A stretch of DNA of 64,000 nt, from assembly GCA_030063045.1 (NCBI GenBank), contig JAQSEB010000023.1, positions 3,534,001 through 3,598,000 of the forward strand. Reading direction: 5' to 3'. Made by a program: the position numbers and the translations under genes. Origin of the DNA: Pratylenchus scribneri (taxonomy: Eukaryota > Nematoda > Chromadorea > Rhabditida > Pratylenchidae). This document shows, in pieces, positions 37,304-51,083 of the stretch (positions are counted from its first letter, which is position 1; each line of letters begins with the position of its first letter). A model generated the notes under the pieces. The model was not told the origin of the DNA and did no database searches. It saw nothing but the letters and a program-made list of their open reading frames with translations.

Positions 37304-38913
37304 ATGAATTCTGCTGCCCAATTCCTAAATTCTACTTCAAATTCCACCGCATATTCCTCCACATGTTTATCGCCAAAACAACTCCGTTTATCGGCCCACG
37401 GCATTGAATTAACATTTTTCGGCATTTTGATGCCACCAATCATTTTATTCGGTTTAATTGGCAATTATTTGACCCTTTCCGTCCTTCTCAATCGACGCAC
37501 AAAAACTCGGTTTTAATCCAAAACAAAGGAATATGCCAAATTTATTTAGTTCTGACATTTTATTGGCAATGTTGGCTTTGTTGGATGTTCTCTTCCTTTT
37601 GTTAATGCTTCCAAATTCTTTGGCCCATTTTGACCTTTTTATTCATTCTCATTTATTTCGACTTATTTATTTCACAATTAAAATTCATCTTCTTGCATTG
37701 ATCAATCAGTGAGTTTTTCATTCTAATTAAATGCCAATTTTTTCCACACAAAAAGATGTTCCGCCGCTGCAATTTGGTAATATTCCACCATTATTTGTTC
37801 ATTTCCCCAATTCCCATATAAATAAGGATTATGTTGGGAATTTGTTTGGAACGTTTTATTGGAATCAGTCGGCCATTCACTTCGAGAACAAGTCATCACC
37901 GTTCCTCGGGCACATTCCTCTTCATTGTCATTGTCATTTTGGGCAGTTTCATTTTGACCTTCTACATTCATTTAAGGTATTATTACCCATTTTATCTTCA
38001 AAATTCATTTCATTCACAGTTATCGTTGCATTATTCGTTCATTTTGTAATGGCACTCAAATTTATTCTTTTTGCTTTCAAATTGACTCAAAACAGTATAT
38101 TTTCCCCTCAATTTGACATTTCCTCATTTTCTCCCAAAGATGGTTGAATTTATCCCAGGCAAATTCAAGGCCACTTCCTTCGGTTCCACTCCTTGCCTAT
38201 GTCCATTATAGTCCAATAATTCATGCATTTTTTGTTATTTTCCTCCCAACTTTGGTCATCATTTTCTCCAATTTTGCGTTAATTTGGACTCTTCACAAAA
38301 GGTGGACACAATTAATTCATTCAAATAATTTCCATTTAGGGACCATTATTTGGCACTTGCCCGTGCCGACAGCAGTGACACGGCAACAGAATCAGGATCA
38401 ACAAAAAATGGTGGCCATAGTCGGGGTTCGATCCAAAATGCTCGAATCGAACATCGGGTCACCATAACTGTGGTCATCCTCCATAATTAATTTAATAATA
38501 ATTAATTTGACAAATTGAAGGTTGCCATTGTCACCAGTTTCACTCTTACACAGGCTAATTTGCCCCAAAAAATTAATTTAATTCTTCTCATTTTTACAGA
38601 CACCCTCAGCCATAGTCCAATTATTATTTTCCAGTCAAATTGATTCCAAAAATCCACATTTAACATTGGTCAACAAAATTGTCACAATTTGAAGAATTTT
38701 AAATATTTTCAGAGGGCCGTCACCTTTTTTCTTGTTGTTTTTGGCAAATCCATCAATTTTGTTCTTTTTTGCCTCAGTTCCCATAATTTCCGTTCAACAC
38801 TTCAACAATTAATCAATTCAAAGATTTTTCAGAAACAGTAAATTAAAATGAATTGTGGATGAATGAATGTTTCCATTTTCAGATGGAGCATCCACAATCA
38901 ACGAAGTTTTTAA
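37304..38913 (+). CDS. Rhodopsin-class G protein-coupled receptor, nematode peptide-receptor type
   Basis: Seven segments can be spliced. TM1 is GIELTFFGILMPPIILFGLI with GNYLTLSVLLNRRTKTR; TM2 is SDILLAMLALLDVLFLLLML; the TM3 end is IMLGICLERFIGISRP, with ERF in place of DRY. TM4 is GTFLFIVIVILGSFILTFYI; TM5 is IIHAFFVIFLPTLVIIFSNF; TM6 begins EHRVTITVV and continues AIVTSFTLTQ; TM7 is RAVTFFLVVFGKSINFVLFC with LSSHNFR. The extracellular N-terminus has Asn-glycosylation sites. The NFVLFC...S..FR ending is typical of nematode FMRFamide-like and SRW-type receptors. The intron at 38554-38599 is GC-AG. The exon between TM4 and TM5 (about 37.98-38.1 kb) is uncertain. Confidence 0.75.
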
Positions 38914-39114
38914 CCCACAAATGACCTCATTGTCCGTCCATACATGAATTTATACAAGGGAATATAAAGCAATCTCAAAATTCATGAAATTTACAAGAAT
39001 TGGCATCAGATTTATTTTCCCTTTCCACATATTTAATTCATAATATATAATAAATAAATAAATAATATATTAATTGAATTCCAAAAATGAATAATGATAT
39101 TTGTTTATTCCATT

Positions 39115-39687
39115 TTGACCATCCAATTTGGGAAACATACTCCACCAATGCAATTTTCGCCACTTCGGCATTTGCATTCCCCCGGGGTACAAACCCTCTC
39201 TCGGCAAATCCAACCTGAAATTTATCCCAAAATATTCCCATTAATTATTTTAATTGAATTCACCAAATTTGCATTCATTGATTGTTTTACAATTTTGCAA
39301 ACATTCCATTTTTGTGGTACATTCCCAGCCTAAAAAGGAAACATATTTACAAAAAAAATATTCCAAAATGACCAAATGGACATTGGCTGGAGGAATGGCA
39401 TTTGATGGGAACACATGAATCCATTTTACAAATTGAATCTAAATTAAAATTAATTAGTCATAATATCACTTTATTCCCCCACCAATCGAAGGGCAATCAA
39501 TGTTTTCGGTGCAATTTGTGGCCAAAATGACTGATTCAACAATTTGATGGAGGAAAAAAGTGAAAAATAAAAATTCCTTAATTAATTAATTTTTGTAAAT
39601 TTTACTGTAAAATTCACCTTGAAATAATTGGGCAACATTTTTGTGGAAATAATGAAAAATAGAAGAATTTGCCCCGAAGCCCCCATC
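39115..39687 (-). CDS. Secreted cysteine-rich protein (multi-Cys, EB/TIL-like)
   Basis: The first exon (MGASGQILLFFIISTKML) and the second (FLFFTFFLHQIVESVILA) form an N-terminal hydrophobic region. Four small exons then encode a dense cysteine array: NCTENIDCPSIDSICK, CVPIKCHSSSQCPFGWEC, CLQNCKTINECKFGWICR and VCTPGECKCRSGENCIGGVC. The unit Cys...Cys-Pro-x-Gly-x-Cys repeats, as in EB or TIL-like modules. Introns are 45-60 bp and lie between the Cys units. The gene at 42744-43447 has the same organisation, so these look like paralogues. Extracellular; function unknown. Confidence 0.7.
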
Positions 39688-40594
39688 AATTCAATATGCC
39701 CCCTTTTCCTTCCGTCTTTCTGACTCATTCCCCCTCCCTCCCCTCCCCAACATTTTTTTAAATTCTGTATTTTCTAAAAATGGGCCAAAATATTTGACAA
39801 ATTATTAATTGTTCTTTCAATCCTTGTCCTCATTTTCTTTAATTTCCATGCATTAGTAGTCCATCATTAAGCCACACAAATAAAATCGCCGATCTTAAAT
39901 TAAATCCACCAAACATTTTCCCCCAATTTCCTTTGCTAACTCTCAATTTTTTGCATTTTTCGGCATTCCAATGATTTATTGAGTAAATTTGTTCCAATTT
40001 TATTCCATATTGTTGTGCTGTTCCTTCACATGTGTCACCTTCCTAATTCCAAACAAAATATTGCTTTTTTATTTCATTTATTTTTGCACCTTTATTAAAT
40101 GCATTTTTGTGCAAAGTCTGGAACTCATTATTGGCTCAACTGCTTCGATTGAATGGAAGAAAATAAATGTAAAAAATAAGGAAAAAATCAAAATTATTTT
40201 ATTCATTTTTTTGGGGGAAATTGGAATAAAAAATGATTTCAAATCATTCTCATCAACCTATATTTATTAATTGTTTGTCACCAAAAAACCTGTTTGGGGA
40301 CACGAGGCCCAAATAAATTTATTGTAAACAATTCCAAAGTCAATATATATTTTATTTATAGCAAAAATTTTATAGAAATTGGCTAATAAAAAGCTAAAAC
40401 CCATAGGCAAAATAATAAATGGCATAAAAAGCAAATTTAAATAGATGGCAGAGGGGAATAAGTATATTTTTGTTCAATCCACAATGAATTCAATGAATGA
40501 TGAAGCGATCGGTGAATTCGGCAAATAATTTGGCAAAAAATGTTCTTAAAATTGGCATTTTTGGGCCTCAACAATTGTTTTGCATCCATCAATT
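39688..40594. other. AT-rich intergenic region
   Basis: No gene seen. An open frame near 39989-40270 is hydrophobic by composition only and has no supporting motif. Confidence 0.4.
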
Positions 40595-41936
40595 TCACAT
40601 GGCAATTTTCTTTGGTATTTTAACTTCGCCGGTGATTGGATTTCTCTCTGACAATGAGAAATGAATTTATATTTTAATTGGAACCAATTAATATTCTACC
40701 TAAAATTGGCACAGTTTTCTTTGGAGTTCTTGCCGGTGAACTTGGAGCCGAATTGTCGAATATCGATGATCGATATGTATTGTTGATCTAAAAAACAATA
40801 TCAATGAATTCTTTTAAATATGAATGAATGAATACCTTCTTTTTGGGTGTTTCCGGCATTTTTGAGCCGAATAATCGTTCCTGAGTGTTTAGTTGAGGTG
40901 CACATCGTTTCTAATATAAAAAATATTCATTCATTTTCCAATATTTTCCATGCCCCCAACATTTAATTAAATTGGCTAATTCCATTTGGCCTATTTTGCC
41001 AAAGGGAATGTCAATGTCCCTTTCCCTTAGGAAATTGGCTTCGGAGGCCATTAGAATTGGAGAGAATGGAAAAAGGAAATGAATGAATGAATCCAATCGG
41101 AGAAATGTAAAATAGGTAGGCAAGAATGAATGGAATGTGAATTTTGGGCACCAAATTTAGTCTAATTTAGGATTACCTTTTTGGGTCCAAGCCAAGAGGG
41201 GGATTGAGACCTAGTTCGATAATAAAAGAGGATTCCTCCGTAGGCTGTCGAGGGTCGTTCCCGGTAATCAAGTCCATTTTGCATTGCCAATTGTCCTTCA
41301 TCATTCTTCCCACCTTCATTCGCATTATTTGCCGTTCCCGATTGTTTTTGTTCATCAACCATTTTTGGACTATTCAATGCCGGACAATTGGCGGCAATTT
41401 GGGATGAAAAGAAATGGGTACCGGCTGGTAGAAAAACTCGCCAAAGAATGGGCGGAGTGTTGGGTGGAATGTCCCTTGGGGGAAGGAAAGAGAGAAGAAA
41501 GGCATCCGGACACGGGGTCCCAGCCGGCCATTTCCGCCTGGGCCAACCCCCAAAATCGATGCCATATCCGGGAAAGTAAAGGGAGGTAATTTGCCGAAAA
41601 GCATTGCGCGTTTTGTTTTTGGTTGATTTGCATTTACGATGGAATATTGGAAAATTGTTCGAGTGCAACAAATGGCAAAAGTAAAGTGAATGAAAAATTG
41701 AATTGAATTGGAAAATAAACAATGCATGGAATATAGAATATTGGAATGGAATTGAGTGGGAGAAATATTAATAAAAAACTAACAGGTGATGGTGGAACAA
41801 TCGTTGCCGTAACAATGGAACCATTGTTGGAATTGGCCGATTGTTTTGGATATCCATTTCCATTTTGTTGCTCAACAACTTTGCCATTGGCCTTTCCATT
41901 GCAATTTTGATTGCCTTGACATTCTTCGGTGGACAT
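40595..41936 (-). CDS. Small protein with Jupiter/HN1-like C-terminus
   Basis: The last exons are clear. KRCAPQLNTQERLFGSKMPE leads into TPKKKINNTYRSSIFD, and the C-terminus has TPKKTVPILERNPITGEVK and the stop at 40595. RNPITGE at the end, together with RLFG and SSIF motifs and TPKK repeats, resembles Jupiter/HN1 microtubule-associated proteins. The upstream part is less certain. An exon beginning MSTEECQGNQNCNGKANGK (start 41936) and one with YRERPSTAYGGILFYY are probable, but the stretch at about 41370-41600 is open in three frames and I could not choose between them. Confidence 0.45.
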
Positions 41937-42743
41937 TTTTTTGGCTTTGGATTTAAAAATGGAAATTTGGAAATGCCGGAGATGAAATTCCAAATGAGTC
42001 AGCTTTTAAGACGGAAAATGACCAAAGGCTATGAAAATGGAAATGAGGAAAGAGGCAAAACCCTCGGGGGAAGGGCTGTGTTGGTCAAAAATGGAAGGAA
42101 GAATTCGAGGCGGAAGCAAAGAAAGGCAAAAGCTATTTTGTTATAATCGGGAATTCCATCTTTACTGCAAATATATCCATCCATCCAACAAGCAACACAA
42201 AGGCATGGAAGTGGTGGCATTTGTTGGATTATTTTGAAATGAATCCAAAATTAGGGCAGAAATAAGAATAAAAATGGATAATGGAAATAAATGAATGGAA
42301 AAAGACGGACGGTTTTAGACCTTGAAAATGGGAAGATTCATATCCATTTGTTAATTATCCCTGAGGATAAGATACTATATTTGGAAAATTTTGTACCGAC
42401 AAATGGACATTATCTAAAGGTAAATTATGCCTTTTTTATAATTTTATTAGTAACGACTAAAGCCCTATCTAATCAAAAATCTATGTTTTTACACTTTATG
42501 GCCAAGGAACATGGCCTTGAATATTCATCATATTTGTCATACATTTATCTCGCGATTTATTTTCATCAAAATGTCAATGACTCTTTGGAATTTTGATTGC
42601 CATTTATTTCAAAAATGGTTTTAAATGGCAAGAACAAGAGCAAATGAATGAATGGACCATTCCACTCATTGTATTGTTTAAAAGAATAATTCGCTTAAGT
42701 TTCCCTCACTTTTCCAATTTATAATTTTATTGAATACAAAACA
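41937..42743. other. Intergenic region with one unsupported open frame
   Basis: A 101-codon frame at 42291-42596 (MNGKRRTVLDLENGKIHIHL) has no recognised domain and no clear introns. The rest is AT-rich without features I can support. Confidence 0.35.
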
Positions 42744-43447
42744 ATGCGGATAATTATTCTCAGCAATAGTTTGGTAACTTCATTCTATTATTAATTGGAT
42801 TATTTTAAATTCAAACAGATCTTCTTCCTATTCCTTTTGTTCATCCCAATTCATTGCCAAATCTCTGAAACAACAACCCCGGATTCAACTGGAATTACTG
42901 TAGTTGCACTTTTTCTGGGCCAGGTCGTTGTCCCAACGGTAAATTATATACATTTTAATATCAACGAAAAAAAAACAAATTAAAAGGTTTTATCTGTTTG
43001 AAAAGTGGTTGTGCTCGACGATGCTTTTTCATGGGCCAATGTCCATCCGGATTCAAATGTCAGAGCAATTTTGTTTGCGTCAAAACAATTTGTCTGGATT
43101 CTGATTCCAATTGCTGTTCGAATTGCCCCGAGGCATTTTTATATTTTTTCAATCAACAATTTGTCCAAATTTTGTAGAAGTGCGTGAAATCGGAGGAATG
43201 CCCTCAGGGATGGGGATGCATTTTCAAAAAATGTCGTCGTGTCGGTAATTTTTAACATCTTTCTATTTCATTTTTAAATTTTAATAAACACATTTTAGAA
43301 TGTCAAAGCAAAAATGATTGCGAATTTGGATGGCCTTGCAGTATGGGAAAATGTCAGGCCAAAACTTGTTCAAAGGATTCGGAATGCCCGGAAAATTGGG
43401 TCTGTTCTTCAACAAAAAGATGTGCAAGAAAATCGAAGAAAATTTGA
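42744..43447 (+). CDS. Secreted cysteine-rich protein, paralogue of 39115-39687, with a frame problem
   Basis: Exon 1 (MRIIILSNSL) joins exon 2 (IFFLFLLFIPIHCQ) to give a signal peptide. Cys units follow: YCSCTFSGPGRCPNGF, CLKSGCARRCFFMGQCPSGF, CQSNFVCVKTICLDSDSNCC, KCVKSEECPQGWGCIFKKC, ECQSKNDCEFGWPC and CSKDSECPENWVCSSTKRC. Cys-Pro-x-Gly-x-Cys units repeat as in the neighbour. The signal-peptide frame and the first Cys unit differ by one reading phase near 42870-42900, with no splice pair that fixes it. The cause could be a real frameshift, an assembly error or an unseen intron. The intron at 43133-43177 is GC-AG. Confidence 0.62.
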
Positions 43448-43690
43448 GAAAATCAAATTGGAAAACAAAACATTTATCCATTTAATGAAGGAATGAATAA
43501 TTTCCACAATTTAATGTTGAAAGCGAATATAAATTTGAATGAATGAATTTACTGGACAGTTTTGGAGAATTAATATAATTTAATTAATTAATAGTATAAT
43601 CAGATGAAAAGAAATTAGCCCGTTTTTTAGTAAAATTAAAGGAGCAGTCAAATAAACAATAAAATTAATGGGAGTTTTCGGTTTTTCTTA

Positions 43691-45596
43691 TTAACGTTTT
43701 TGCATTTTCAACATTTTTAATGTTTTCATCATTAATGGTCCATGTTGCGGTTTTTTCTTCGAGAAGCTGGCGAATGGGCTAGAATCGAATGTTGCCTTTG
43801 TGTTGCGAATTGCCGAAGGCATTTGTCGGAAATCAGCATCGTTGCCTGATTAAAAATTGGAAAGTTGATTAATTTCAAATTATCTGATGAATTTACCAGT
43901 TTCGAAAATTTGTCTTCTTGCCCTTGTCAATTCAATTGCGGTTGGCACAGAATTGGCATTAATGCGTACTCCATTCCTAATTTGTCTTTTTCGAATATGC
44001 CTTGGGGCAATTGGCGCCGTTTCCTTAAATATTTAATTTTATTCTTTGTTTCACATTTTCCCCTAAAAAGACCATTGCTTTCCTTTGGGGCTCAACCATT
44101 TCTGTTGTTTTTAAATTTATTTTCTTACTCAAATTCCGCAATTTATATTCCCGTTCATGAAGAAATTTCTAAAAAAAATAAAAATTATTTAATTAAATAT
44201 TTATTATTTTACAGCAAATCGCTCCCTCCAAGTGAGTCCATCATCCTCAAAACATTCCTCTTCATCGTCTTCATCTTCACTTCCACTGCTATTATTCATC
44301 ATTTTCCTCTTTTTCTTCACAATCATTTCATTCAATTGTTTGGCAAATTCCCGTTCACAATGTTGTTTCCATAAATATTCAGTGTCCTCTTGCAAATGCT
44401 TTAATTTTGAGAATTAATTCATCATTAATTTAATTTTATTATTTTACTGGATTTTTCTCCTCCAATTTGTATAATTGTGCGGAATTTGCCCTTTCCAACA
44501 CTGTCTTCAGAATGTCAAAAGTTAAATCGCCGGTTTCTTCGATTGCTGAAAAAATCACAATAAACCCAAAACATTCAATTCCCTCTAAATTTACCGTCAA
44601 TATTGTTGATTAATAATCGAATGCAAATATCAAATAATTTGGGCACTTGTGGGCTATTTTCTCCGCTTTTCCTTTTGCCTGCATAAACTCGCCGATTCTT
44701 TGGTGCTTTGAACATATTAATGTCAGCCGCAGAATTATTTGAATTAATTCTTTTTTGTTGATTTATTTGACCAATTTTTTGACTTACTAAAATATTTAAT
44801 TATTAAATTGTTTTGTAATTTATTCATTTTTTACCTGATTGAGAAAGTGATGGATCGGCCAATGATTCGAGCAATGAATTTTGAATAATTTCAGCAGAAA
44901 TTCTGGGCTTTTTCCTTTTCTTCTCTTTTGATGTGTAAATTCGATCAGCGGCTGTCAATTGTGCGGAAAAAGCGTCGATTGGTTCATCGCAATTATTTTT
45001 GGGTGATTTTGAAGGACGCTGAATAAAAGTTTAGTAAAATTAGTAAAAAATGAAGACCTTTTGTTTGTTCGTTTCCAATAAATTCTGCTTTGATTTTTTA
45101 TTGTTTTTGCCTTAAAATGAATTTTTTTTAGTAATTTCAACTTGAATTTACGTCGATAATTGTTATCTTCTTCATCCATGGAATTATTGCAGTCATCACT
45201 CCTCCCACTTTCGTTGCTTTTTTCCTGTTTATCTGATTCATCGACAGCAATTTGCGCCGTTTCAGCCAATGCCACATCTTTCCAACGTGCAACAAGATTG
45301 AAAGCACGATTGCCCCAATTTGTATGTTTTCGCAATGAATTCACTGCTTTTCCAACTCCTTTAAATATTTTAAATTGATTTAAAAATGATTAAAGAATTA
45401 AATTTAACCTGTTTCTGTTAAAAGTCGAAGATTAATTTGAATCGATTCTAATCTACGAAGGGCATGGTCAATCTTAATTAATTTAAATATTAATTAAAAA
45501 AGAATTCAATTTTTAAAAACCTTTTCCTCTTTTTTAAGCATGTTAGCCCATTTTGAGATTTTATGAAAAAGCTCATCATCTTCCATAATTAAATTT
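43691..45596 (-). CDS. Elongin A (transcription elongation factor / Cullin substrate receptor)
   Basis: Elongin A speeds RNA polymerase II and, with elongins B/C and a cullin, helps ubiquitylate stalled polymerase. The start at 45596 gives MEDDELFHKISKWANMLKKE. Then the TFIIS N-terminal (LW) domain ends GVGKAVNSLRKHTNWGNRAF with NLVARWKDVA. A charged middle region follows. The elongin-A core is PKLFDICIRLLINNID (a BC-box: Leu-x3-Cys-x3-Leu), VLERANSAQLYKLEEKNP and DTEYLWKQHCEREF. The tail has RKRQIRNGVRINANSV and ends KTLKMLKMQKR, like the basic end of human elongin A. About ten exons; RPT1 lies about 510 bp upstream on the same strand, so co-transcription is possible. Confidence 0.9.
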
Positions 45597-46106
45597 TTGT
45601 TAAATTTCGGATTATCTAAACTAAAAATGGAAGATCCGTTCACCAAATTCAATAGAAAATCATAAATTCATGTAAATATTTTGGATTTTTTCATCATATT
45701 CGAAAATATGATAATGAAATGAGGATGGAAAACTTTGAATGAGCATTCCCAGACTGACTTCCCATTATTTACGCATTTTTATTCACTGAATTTGTCGGCT
45801 GAATGAATAGGAGAGAAAGGGGAGGGGAGTGGACTTTTTGCGTGGTCCCTCCTACCAACCATATATTGATTGAATTTTGGGAATTCGTAAACAAAATAGT
45901 GCAATGCATTAATAAAAAATATTGTAGTCAATCAAATAAAATTAATAATTAAATCATAAAAACATAGTTTTAGTTTTTGTTTAATATTTTATATTGTGAG
46001 AGACATAAAACGACAAAGGACAAATTAATAAAAGACGGAAATACAAAAATAAAATTAGAAAAATTCCAATTTCCATCTCCTCTCCATTCATGGCCATTTC
46101 CATCCA
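45597..46106. other. Gap between RPT1 and elongin A
   Basis: AT-rich, no gene seen. The two flanking genes share the minus strand; the distance (about 510 bp) is longer than typical nematode operon spacing. Confidence 0.4.
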
Positions 46107-47940
<1,834 letters not shown>

Positions 47941-48438
47941 TTTTGTTTTGTTTATTTGTCAAATTTTCTGAAAAATCAAAATAAAAATAATTAAAATGTA
48001 AAACATAAATTTATGATGAAAATTTTGTTGAGTGAGGAAGGAAAGAAAATGATGATTTTGCGGTGCGGCGAGCGGAAAAATCAGAAAAAAAATTTTCTGT
48101 ATCAATAAAATGGATAATTTGTCAAATTAGATGACAAATGATCCAAAAAAATGAGATTAATAATAAATTAGAGATAAAAAAGAATAAAAGGAAATTCTTG
48201 TTCTTGCATCTTGCCTTCTTCGCTATATCTATCTTTATCTTTTTAATCCGAAACCCAAACCGATTTTCATCAATCAAGGATTAAGTCTTAAGCGATTAAA
48301 CTAAAAAAATAATTGGTATTTTCGGATTATGCATATTAAAAATTTGGTTTTGAATATCATTAAACCTTAGTATCAAAAAGGATGGTGTAATTAAAATATT
48401 TTAATTAATATTTTAAGGTGAAAAGCTAAGGATTAATT
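47941..48438. promoter_or_regulatory. Divergent promoter region between RPT1 and PLAA
   Basis: 498 bp separate the two start codons. The sequence is AT-rich. It should hold promoters for both genes, whose products act in the same degradation pathway. Confidence 0.55.
48131..48138 (-). promoter_or_regulatory. SKN-1/Nrf-type consensus site
   Basis: The minus strand reads TTTGTCAT, which fits the C. elegans SKN-1 consensus WWTRTCAT. SKN-1A is known to drive proteasome subunit genes in C. elegans. A match to this 8-mer in 500 bp on either strand is expected by chance about one time in eight, so this is only suggestive. Confidence 0.3.
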
Positions 48439-51083
48439 ATGGATATTGATATTGATGATTTGCCTTCAACGAGTGCTTCTTGCCGACGACCAAAAGATCC
48501 ATCACAATATTCACTAAGCTCCATAATTCAAGGACATAAAGAAGACGCAAAATGTGTTGTTGAGACTCACAATGGTACATTGATCAGTGGTGGACGCGAT
48601 GGAATGCTGAAATATTGGCAGAATCAGTAAGTTATTTTAATCGACTATTATTATGATTGATATATGATCATTTTAGGAATGGAAGTTGGGAAAATGCAGC
48701 AAGTATTGTTCAAAAGGATTGCATGGCCATCAACTCAATTGCATTTGGATCTTTACGTTCTTCTGGATGGGAATATTTGGTGTTTATTGGAAGGAAAAAT
48801 GGTTCAATCCAAATGTATGACCCAGTTAACCCGTCAGATCCAGTCAAAGTTCTTCAGGGCCATAAATCAAATGGTTTATTTGACATGTAAAATATTAATT
48901 AAATGTTTCTCAGTTTGCATTTTGCACTTCGATGAAGAAACTGGACTTTTGCTGAGCGGTTCTTGGGTATTTTTTCAACTTGGATAAATCAAAATTAATA
49001 TAAATTTAAATTTAAGGACCACAATGCGGTTGTTTGGCCAGTTGAGAAATTGCTTATTGAGGAGCCCACCGAAGTCGGCATTGGAGTTTTGAATGGGCAC
49101 ACATGTTCAGTTTGGGCCGTGGCCACCGTTCCTTCAAAACCAACAAAATTTCTTACTGGATCCGCGGACAAAACAATCAAATTGTGGTCAAACAATTATC
49201 AGGAAATTGGCGTATTTATGGGTTGGTTTTTAATATTAATTAACTAATTCACAATTATTTATTAAGGTCATCAAGATGTTGTTCGTTCGATTGTTGTGCT
49301 CTCCGAATTTTATTTCCTTTCAACATCAAATGATGCATCCATAATTCTTTGGGATATACAAAACGGAAATCGACTTCGCAATTTTCTTCCTCAACATGAC
49401 CAATTCATTTATACGTAAATTTCTCATTAAATTTTAAACATTTTAATTATGAATTTTAGAATGGCCCGTTTGAACATCGATTCGTTGACCAATTTGATAA
49501 TTACCTGCGGCGAAGGTGGCTGTTTGGACATTTGGAAATTGGAATCGGATGCAACTTTGGTGCATAAACAATTCATGAAAATCCCAGTGCAAAGTATTTG
49601 GTGGATTTGTCCAATGAAAAATGGAGATTTTGCACTCGCGACAAGGTTTTTATATATTATTTAAAATAATTCTTATATTTAATTAATTAATAGTTCTGGA
49701 ATGATTCTCTTGTTCACCACGGATCCGGGGAGGGAAGCGCCTGATGACCTGAAGGAATTTTTCTATTCAAGTCAATATGACGAATTGGCGGTCAAAGAAT
49801 TGGAAACGCAAAATGCCAAAGTTTGATTAAAAATAAATAAGTTTTAATTATTAAATTATTTAAGGATTCAACATTTGATATGAACCGATTTTCCACCCAA
49901 AATGAGAATGGAAGCGGGGAAAATGGCTTTTTAAAGCGAGTGGTTGGAGCAGAATTTGGCAATCCTTCCTATCAAGATCCATTCACTGGGACTGGCCGAT
50001 ATATTCCTGGAAATGTACCGGTGGCCCCAATCTCAATTGGTTTGTTGAAATAATTCAATTATAATGCTCCCACAATTATTTTAAGACAAGAAACGTCCTC
50101 GAAACCATTTGGTGCCTTTGAATGATTTTTATAAATTTGGTTTGGATGGCCTCTCAAAGAAAGTTTTGTCTCGACTTTATGAGCTAAATTTGAATCAGCA
50201 AAAGGAATTGAAATTGACCCAACAAGAGGTTTTCAAATTAATTAATTTTTATTATAAATTACAATTTAGTTCGCATCATTGGAGGAAATATTGACGGAAG
50301 AAGAATTCGAAATAAATGAATTCCAAATAATTGGCCTGGAAAAAGGCATTCAATGGCCGCCTGAATCGATTGTGCCCGCATTGGACATTTTCCGCATTGC
50401 CATTCTCCACCCAAAAATCAACGAAATATTTTGCTCCCTTAAGGTTATTTTGAATAAATATTCATCCCAATTTATTTTATTTAATAGCCTGTTCTCGGTA
50501 ATCCGCCAAAAGGACGCCACACAATTGGCCGATTGCTCAATTTGCTCACCAATTCTGAATCCACCGAGGCAGTTCGCATTTTGGCCTGTCGTGCTTTGAC
50601 AAATGCCCCCCAGCATGAATTTGGCCAGTCAATGTTGCTTTCTGAAATGGCCAATTTTTGTGGTGTCGTTTCCAGCCAACTTTTATCGCCAAAACCTGCA
50701 CTCCAAGTCAAAACAATTCCACCTTTATTTATTTTATAAAACACATTTTTTAGATCTCTTCTGCCAGTGCCTTGGCCAATTTCACCCGAATTTTATTGCT
50801 CAAAACAGAGGAGGCCGTCACCGAATTGGGACCAAGGGAGGATGCACTTCGTTCAATCATTTCGGCCCTAAAAAATGAACAACATTTTGGGAATTATTCG
50901 CCAATTTCAATTCTTCGATTATTGCAAACAATTATAATGCTGATGTGGGGCCAATCAACGATAATTTATCTGGCAATGGAATTGGATTTGGCAAAAATAT
51001 TGGGCAAAATGAAGGATGCAATTTCGGATGAGGATGTCAAAATATTGGTTCGAGATGCAATTGAAATGCTCCAAGCAATTTGA
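48439..51083 (+). CDS. PLAA/Ufd3 (Doa1) homologue lacking a PFU domain
   Basis: A cofactor of the p97/Cdc48 ATPase that handles ubiquitylated proteins. WD40 repeats fill the first half: SSIIQGHKEDAKCVVETHNG, TLISGGRDGMLKYW, FDEETGLLLSGSWDHNAVVW, LNGHTCSVWAVATVPSKPTK, LTGSADKTIKLW, GHQDVVRSIVVLSEFYFLST and LIITCGEGGCLDIW. The C-terminal PUL domain starts after NPSYQDPFTGTGRYIPGN and runs KRPRNHLVPLNDFYKFGLDG, then ACRALTNAPQHEFGQSMLL, to LVRDAIEMLQAI. In PLAA proteins a PFU ubiquitin-binding domain of about 100 residues sits between the two. Here only about 60 residues link them (RFSTQNENGSGENGFLKRVV), with short introns that leave no room. WD40 propeller and PUL are otherwise full length. Confidence 0.92.

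Noticed and set aside
38380..38470. tRNA-like GGTTCGATCC in the GPCR gene
   Set aside because: It lies in the open exon coding for the third cytoplasmic loop and has no partner boxes.
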